This document shows positions 16,526-22,293 of a DNA stretch of 22,293 nucleotides, piece by piece (positions within the stretch are counted from its first letter, which is position 1; every line of letters starts with the position of its first letter). The stretch lies in the NCBI GenBank assembly GCA_004151065.3, contig NWUY0300028429.1, forward strand, positions 27,731 to 50,023, given 5' to 3'. Under the pieces are notes generated by a model. That model saw nothing but the letters and a program-made list of their open reading frames with translations. It was not told the DNA's origin and did no database searches. The position numbers and the translations under genes were made by a program. This stretch comes from Larix sibirica (Eukaryota > Streptophyta > Pinopsida > Pinales > Pinaceae).

Positions 16526-17679
16526 TTTTGATTACTTTTACCTATCCATCTCACATATATTTATTTTCTAATTATTCATATAACTTGTTTAAATAGTAGG
16601 AGAAAATTATCCATCTATGATAGTTGCACCCATTTACACAATTATGATTTGTATGTGTTATGTAAGATAGTTGCATTTATTTACAAAACTCTGAAAAAAT
16701 ATGTATTATGTTGTACCTCGAGCTTTGTTTGATACGATAGTTCATTACAAGTATCGTTCTTTGTTCTTTGGACTATTCCATTTCATTTTATATAGATTAT
16801 CATTGTGTTGAAGTTTGAGGAATTACACTATGTTAGGGTTTTAGAAATGCCCAACATTTCGAGTGGACACTCCATCCATCTTCAAGGGATCAAAATGAAG
16901 TTGTATGACAAAAATGTGGTCATTCCCAAATGTATAATATTCTAGATCTATAATAATAGGAAGGTAAACTGATTTATGATTTGTGATAATATAAAGGTAG
17001 AGTTAAAATGGGACAAGTGCTTTGTATTATTTTGGCTTGCTTAGCACTGGCCTGGACAAAAGTGTCTAATGTGGTCTTCCACTAGATAGGCAGTGTTAAA
17101 GAAATTGTAAAGTCAGCAATTTCATGTGACTGTGAGAAGACTAAGTGTAAACTAGTAATCACCAGTAAATGTAGATGTTATTTATTACTATGTATTATAA
17201 TTATAATATTAAATGGTGATTCATTAGAATGTGGTTAAATTGATTTAATTATTGAGCTACTTGATTAAGTTGATGTTCATGATCAAGATGTTGGTGGCCA
17301 GGGGTATACCTAGATAAATTATTAGATAGGTGGGATTGTTTTCCATGCTCTTGTGATATTGCCTTCTATGATTGCATTGTAAATTAGGTCAATAATGGGC
17401 TTAATCCATAATGCAATATAATTTACACTATAAAATTTGCAAATATAGGCATTGTGTTTTAGGTAGTGAATCATTTATATAGTTCTAAAGTTGAGACTAA
17501 TTGATTTAATGTCTAAGAAAATAATTGTTAAACACTTAAATCTTATGTTATAAACATTGTATTATATTATAATTATTAAACACTTAGATAATTGTTAAAC
17601 ACTTAAGGTGTTGTATTATATCATAAAATCTTGATACTTACACAAATATATTAAGTTGTATTTCACTTTATATAGGTGT
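16526..17679. other. AT-rich spacer, no gene
   Basis: No coding frame of note. ATTGTTAAACACTTA-type words occur at 17524-17538, 17572-17586 and 17591-17605 amid TTATAT-rich sequence. Composition shifts abruptly near 17670-17690, which I take as the approximate 5' edge of the LINE. Confidence 0.55.
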
Positions 17680-17983
17680 ATGGCGGCGAGGATTTTCATG
17701 GATGGTGGTGTTTCTAGGTTCCAGTGTATATTTGGGTTTCAATAGCCCATTTATCGAAGGCTTGCGTTTGTATGCGCTTAATGGCATATATGTGCTTTTT
17801 ACACATGGTAGGTAGCGGTCTCTTTTTCTGGATTTATCCTTAACCTTTTGATGGTCGACTCTTATTTTTTCATCCATTTTTTTTTATTAGACATCAACTA
17901 GGGGGACTTCCATCACCGTGTTGTTGTTGTCAGACCTACTTTTTTAACCCTTTCCTGAGTACTGCCTTTATGACATAGGACAC

Positions 17984-19560
17984 ATGGAACCTTCCTATGT
18001 GCCTTGAGAAATTGACCCTCATTTTATCAACAAGATCACACTCGCTGAGGAGGAAAGTATTTAATATCCTGCCACCTTTCATCCTCCCCCATTCTCCCAT
18101 GGTGTCAGTACTTTTCCTATCCAGGTTCCTAACTCCCACTATTCTTTAGGCTCTATAGAGCGCTCGAGCCTTTTCTTTGGTGAACCATCTTCTGCAAAGG
18201 GTCCGAACCTGGGTGTCAGTCTAACCCCTATAGGTATAAAGCATAGAAGGTGCGTTAAATGGAATCCGAAGGCTAATCTTGCTCTGGGTGAGGATGTGTC
18301 GATGTTCAAAAAAATTTCGATGACTGAACAATCATAGTTGGCCACTTCTATGGTGGTAGTATGGCACTAGCCACCTTTCGTACGTGGGTTGCAAACAATT
18401 GGAGTTTTTTTTATTATACCCCTCAATGTTTTGGGGTCTCAAAAGGATGGTTGGGAGCTATCCTCAGAACCTCTGTAGATGTAAAAAGGATCCTTGAAGG
18501 CCACTGGTTCTGGGGGACTATGCCATTCAAGGTTAAGAGATGGATACCGGATTTTGACGCTCGTAGGGAGAAGACTTACTCCCACCCTACTTGGGTGAAT
18601 CTCTCGGGTTTACCACTTGAAATATGGAGTCCAGAGATATTTGCTCTTATTGGAGAGTCACTGGGAGTATTTCTCCTGTCGAACAACAGCTTCGAGGTTA
18701 CCAGGGATATGGCAGTTGCAAAGATTCTAGTCGACCTTGATATCAGGGACAGTCTATCAGACAAAATCAACATCACAAGGGCTTCTTATACCATTTCTCA
18801 GGACCTTGACTACATTGGAATGTTGTTCCATTACAATTGGTGTTATGTCTATGGACACCTTATCCAAGATTGCTCGATGCCTTTCGTTCGTGACTACTGG
18901 TGACACAAGAAGGATTCACATCCTGAACCTGAAGGGCCAATAAACCAAACTATACGAGCGAGACTTCACTCTACATTTGTTTTGGAGGTACCTAATTCAC
19001 TGACCCCCTCGGCTTCGCCTTGTATGAACAATCACAAGTTGACTAACTCAGTCTCGGCCAACGAAGCACCTCTTCGGAATATTTCTTCCTTTTTTGTCCT
19101 TTTCTTGCTCCCCTTCTCTTATATTATCTGCTCTTGAAGGTCCTCCGTACTCCTTACCCTAGCTATCTTTTGAAAAGACTAATATCATTCCTCCTCCACA
19201 GTCCCCTCTTTCGACCCATTTGGAGTCACCTTTACCCCTAATTGCTTCACCCTTGTTGATCACCCTATCGCCCACTGCCTACCCATCTGAACAAACTCAC
19301 ACTCTACTTTCCCCTCATCCTGGACGTATTTCTACCCGATCAAAATATTTACCCAAGAAGGCTCCAACCTCGTCCAGATATCACTTTAGGCCCGCATCGA
19401 CCCTATAGAAGGGTGATGAACATGTGTCTGCTCTTGGGATTTTTATTCCTTCATAGGGTATTCCCAATCGTCTTCGAGACCATAGCTCCATAATGGCCTC
19501 ATCCAGAGCATAGGCGTTGCTTGATGTTAGTGGAGGTAGGAAAAGAACAATCAAGGGGGC
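17984..19560 (+). pseudogene. LINE ORF1: DUF4283 and degraded zinc knuckle
   Basis: An N-terminal segment (17984-18337, two internal stops) reads F-G-E-P-S-S-A-K-G near 18175. A frameshift near 18340-18360 leads to an open stretch (18361-18903, 180 codons) with F-R-T-W-V-A-N-N-W, W-F-W-G, P-F-K-V-K-R-W-I-P-D-F-D, W-V-N-L-S-G-L-P-L-E-I-W and I-G-E-S-L-G, the successive blocks of DUF4283. A knuckle follows at 18832-18870 with Cys 18841, His 18853 and Cys 18868, but the first Cys ligand is Tyr (18832-18834). A TGA at 18901 ends the frame; the same frame continues as a Pro/Ser-rich tail with further stops. The protein would coat element RNA in the ribonucleoprotein if intact. Confidence 0.88.
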
Positions 19561-19593
19561 CTTAGTACGCACCCCCATGAAGTTGGTTCGCTA

Positions 19594-20280
19594 ATGCTCT
19601 GTCTATCTCTCAATGTGAGGGGTTTGGGACAAGCCCCCCAAAAATTGGCTCTGAAAAGACTTGTTACTTTGCACAATCCAAATGTTTTATTACTACAAGA
19701 GACTGTAGTAGTTGATGTATCCATCATTTCAGAGTTAAAAACCCTTCTCCCAAGCTGGGACTTTATTTCTCTGGACGAAGTTGGTAGGTCTGGAGGAATT
19801 ATTACAGGATGGAAGGTTTTGTCTATGTCAGTGAACACATGCTGGGGTATCTCCACAGGTCTTGGTATTGAACTTTTTTCCAAAGATCCGTGTTTGTCTT
19901 TTACTCTTCTTAATCTTTATGGACCTCACCAGCAAAGAGAATGTTTTTGGCACAACTTATTTGCTGCAGGCTTCCACCAGCCACAAAAATTTATTATGGC
20001 TGACGATCTTAAGTTTTCCATAGGAGAAACTGAGACCTGGGGAATTTCAACCCACAAATATCCTTTGTCTGAGTACTTCATCGGGAAATTGGAATTAGAA
20101 GGTATGTTTGATCATCTCCCAGTGGTCCTTAAACCCACATGGAGGAATAAAAGAATTAGTGACTAGGCGTTTGTGAAAAGGTTGGATAGGTTCCTATTAA
20201 ATGAAAGGATCTTGATTTAGGTATCTACTGTCAAATAATGGATTTGTATTGGAGGGGACTTGGACCATTCTCCAGTTTTT
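19594..20280 (+). pseudogene. LINE ORF2, endonuclease domain
   Basis: The frame opens L-N-V-R-G-L-G (Asn at 19612), then L-L-L-Q-E-T with the catalytic Glu, S-G-G-I-I-T-G-W and L-L-N-L-Y-G-P, matching plant LINE endonuclease, which nicks target DNA. The G-D-L-N block is D-D-L-K here, with Lys at 20011-20013 replacing the conserved Asn. After stops at 20164, 20218 and 20233 the same frame reads K-R-L-D-R-F-L and finally L-D-H-S-P-V (20260-20274), the S-D-H end motif with Ser-Asp altered upstream of His. The domain is therefore mutated at two active-site blocks and carries three nonsense codons. Confidence 0.88.
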
Positions 20281-22293
20281 TCTAGAAATCAGAGGGGAAA
20301 GTAATAAGCCCCCTTCACCTTTTAAATTCGATACAACCTGGTTAAATGAGGAATATTTCCATCTAATGTCAAAGCAAATTGGATTCCTTTCGATTCCTCC
20401 TCAAAGTGCTCAGCAGCTGTCCATATCTTAAATAACCTAAACTGGTTGAAAGCTAAGACGATTCCATGGGTTGATTACTATAGGAAAGTCAGAAGTAAGG
20501 AGACCCTAGATCTTGAAGCACAGTTGGACCATCTCTATTCATACTCAACCGAGCTTATCACTCATGACCAGAAAGATCAGTTGTTGATTTTTTAGCATAA
20601 AATAATAAAGCTCATGCTTGATGAGGAAGCAAGTATCCGACTTAAATGTCATGCTATCTGGCTCAATAAGGGAGATAACAATTCAAAATTTTTCCACAAT
20701 TATATCAAGCACAGGGAGCACATTAATTTTATTTGGGAGATTGATGATGAGCATGGGCTACCTGTTACAGGCTTCAACGATATAGCCAATGTGGGGGTGA
20801 GACATTTCTCGTATTTGTTTAAGGAGGACCAAGGGGCAGCGATTGCTCCTATGCTTGAGACTATTGCACTTTTCCCATCCTATGTCTCGAAAGAGCATAA
20901 TGATTTCCTCAGAGAACCCATAACAAAAGAGGAGCTTATGGAATCCATGAGATCTATGCACAGGGACAAGAGTCTCGGGCCAGATGGATGGTCCATTGAA
21001 TTTTATTTGGGATTATTTGATCTCATTGGTACTGATATGCTAGCAGTGGTTGAAGAGTCCAGACAGAAAGGGAGAGTACTTGTTTCCTTCAACTCGACTT
21101 TTCTTACTCTGATCCCAAATTTGGACAAGGTTAAAAGAATGGAATACCTTAGACCAATTTATTTATGCAACAATGTGTACAAATTGATTGCAAAAGTCCT
21201 TGCTAATAGAATTAGGGGGATTTTCTCTAAATCCATCTTACCAGAACAATTTGCTTTCTTAGAAGGACGATGAATTCATGATGTTATAGGTATCGCACAA
21301 GAAGTATTGCACTTGGCTAAGACCACTCATTCCCTAGTGGTGATCATTAAAGTATAGCTTTCAAAGGCATATGACCGGTTCAATTGGACTTATCTTAGAT
21401 TGGTTCTTACTCAAATTGAATTTGAGCTGCAATTGATAAATTGGATTCTACCATGTGTGCAATTAGTCTGTTTTGTAGTCCTTATTAATGGTTCGACATC
21501 AAGTTTCTTTCAACCCGGAAGGGGGCTCAGACAAGTATATGTCTAGTTGTGTCTCTTCTTTTCCTTTGGTTATGGAAGCACTCAACAAGATGCTCTCAAA
21601 TGCGAGATCAATTGGTGCTCTCAAAGGATTCATTTTTTGAGGTACTGTCTCCATCACTCACCTACTCTTTGTGGACAACATCCTCCTTTTCATGGATGGC
21701 AGTAAAAGGGAGATCCAAAAGATAAAATCCCTCCTTGCACTTTTCACACAAGCTACAAGTATGCAAGTTAATTCTCTCAAATCCACGCTCTCCTTCCTTG
21801 ATCTACCTCCTGAGTTTGTTGTTTGGATTTCTCAACAATTTGACTTTATTCTGGATGACCCATCCATTAGACTAAGCTATCTTGGTTTTGTCATTAAACC
21901 AAATGATTATAATGCAAAATATTGGGTGTGGATCATAGGCAAAATTGAAGGAAAGCTTAATCTCTAGCGCAACAAATGGATGTCCAAAGTTGGACACCTA
22001 GTCCTCATTAAATCCATTTTGGAAGGAATACCAGTGTACTGGTTTACACTAGCTCATGTTCCAAACTGAATTTTAGACTATATCAAAAAATTTTGCTTTA
22101 ACTTTCTCTGGAGCAACAAATACAAAGGCAGATCCTTCCACTGGATTTATTGGAGCAGACTTACCCTACCAAAAAATCTAGGAGGCTGGGGCCTCAAGCA
22201 TATTCCACGCTTTTCTAAGGCACTGGTTGCGAATGGCATATGGCGTATTGTACATGGTACGAGACTTTGAAGTTTATACACAGTAAATATATG
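20281..22293 (+). pseudogene. LINE ORF2, reverse transcriptase domain (3' end outside window)
   Basis: After a short frame-shifted stretch (to about 20430) the main frame resumes: W-L-N-K-G-D-N-N-S-K-F-F-H (20670-20700), S-L-G-P-D-G-W-S, F-L-T-L-I-P, R-P-I-Y-L-C-N-N-V-Y-K-L-I-A-K-V-L-A-N-R, and after a TGA at 21271 L-S-K-A-Y-D-R (21358-21378, catalytic Asp kept). A frameshift near 21540 follows G-R-G-L-R-Q. The polymerase box reads F-V-D-N (21668-21679) where F-A-D-D is expected, so one catalytic Asp is lost. Further on are W-M-S-K-V-G-H-L-V-L-I-K-S and G-G-W-G-L-K, typical of the LINE thumb/connection. More stops lie at 21965, 22067 and 22268. Confidence 0.92.

Larger units (their letters stand above)
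17680..22293 (+). mobile_element. Nearly full-length, inactivated LINE (non-LTR retrotransposon)
   Basis: The order is ORF1 (gag-like, DUF4283 plus zinc knuckle) then ORF2 (apurinic-type endonuclease then reverse transcriptase), as in plant L1-like elements. The element continues beyond the right edge of the window, so RNase H (if present) and poly(A) are not seen. ORF1 and ORF2 carry nonsense codons and frameshifts, and several catalytic residues are changed, so this copy cannot move by itself. The 5' end is placed by the change in base composition, not by a target-site duplication. Confidence 0.9.

Noticed and set aside
19551-19883. 110-codon minus-strand frame
   Set aside because: It is antisense to the LINE endonuclease, which has clear motifs on the plus strand.

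Overview
The window looks like nuclear DNA of a seed plant with a large, repeat-rich genome. The evidence is an intronless P-class pentatricopeptide repeat (PPR) gene, one intron-flanked exon of a plant-type isoaspartyl peptidase/L-asparaginase, decayed Ty1/copia and LINE retrotransposons, and long AT-rich spacers. A gymnosperm would fit the gene-poor layout and the LINE ORF1 style, but the sequence alone does not prove it. Three single N bases (3044, 7395, 11394) mark unresolved assembly positions. No bacterial operon, CRISPR array or confident RNA gene was seen.

Layout. Positions 461-2490 (minus) hold a Ty1/copia remnant running protease end, GAG-pre-integrase, integrase, hinge; gag, most of the protease, the reverse transcriptase and both LTRs are absent. 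Positions 2641-2963 and 6985-7243 are two direct copies of a GC-rich dispersed repeat; the first contains three exact-period 31-bp units. The 4 kb between them has no recognisable gene. Positions 7878-8147 and 11142-11607 belong to a second dispersed family; the second copy is a foldback structure with arms of about 200 bp. Between these lies an exon of an N-terminal nucleophile hydrolase (10560-10793) with good splice sites and no sister exon in the window.

Positions 12062-12960 contain a probable LINE 3' tail ending in a poly(A) run, abutting a broken LINE ORF1 piece (DUF4283 plus CCHC knuckle). The only intact gene is the PPR protein at 13703-15106 (minus), 467 aa, about 11 motifs, probably organellar. 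A short RNase H remnant of a LINE lies just upstream of it on the opposite strand. An AT-rich spacer (16000-17670) is followed by a nearly full-length but inactivated LINE (about 17680 to the window end) with ORF1 and ORF2 (endonuclease, reverse transcriptase); the window ends inside ORF2.

The genes do not form a working unit. The two host genes are unrelated, and the rest is mobile-element debris whose stop codons are often explicable by C-to-T/G-to-A change. I found no convincing new biological system. The items most worth checking are the odd 39-nt extension upstream of the asparaginase exon, the 6-residue in-frame duplication in the PPR array, and the two GC-rich repeat families.
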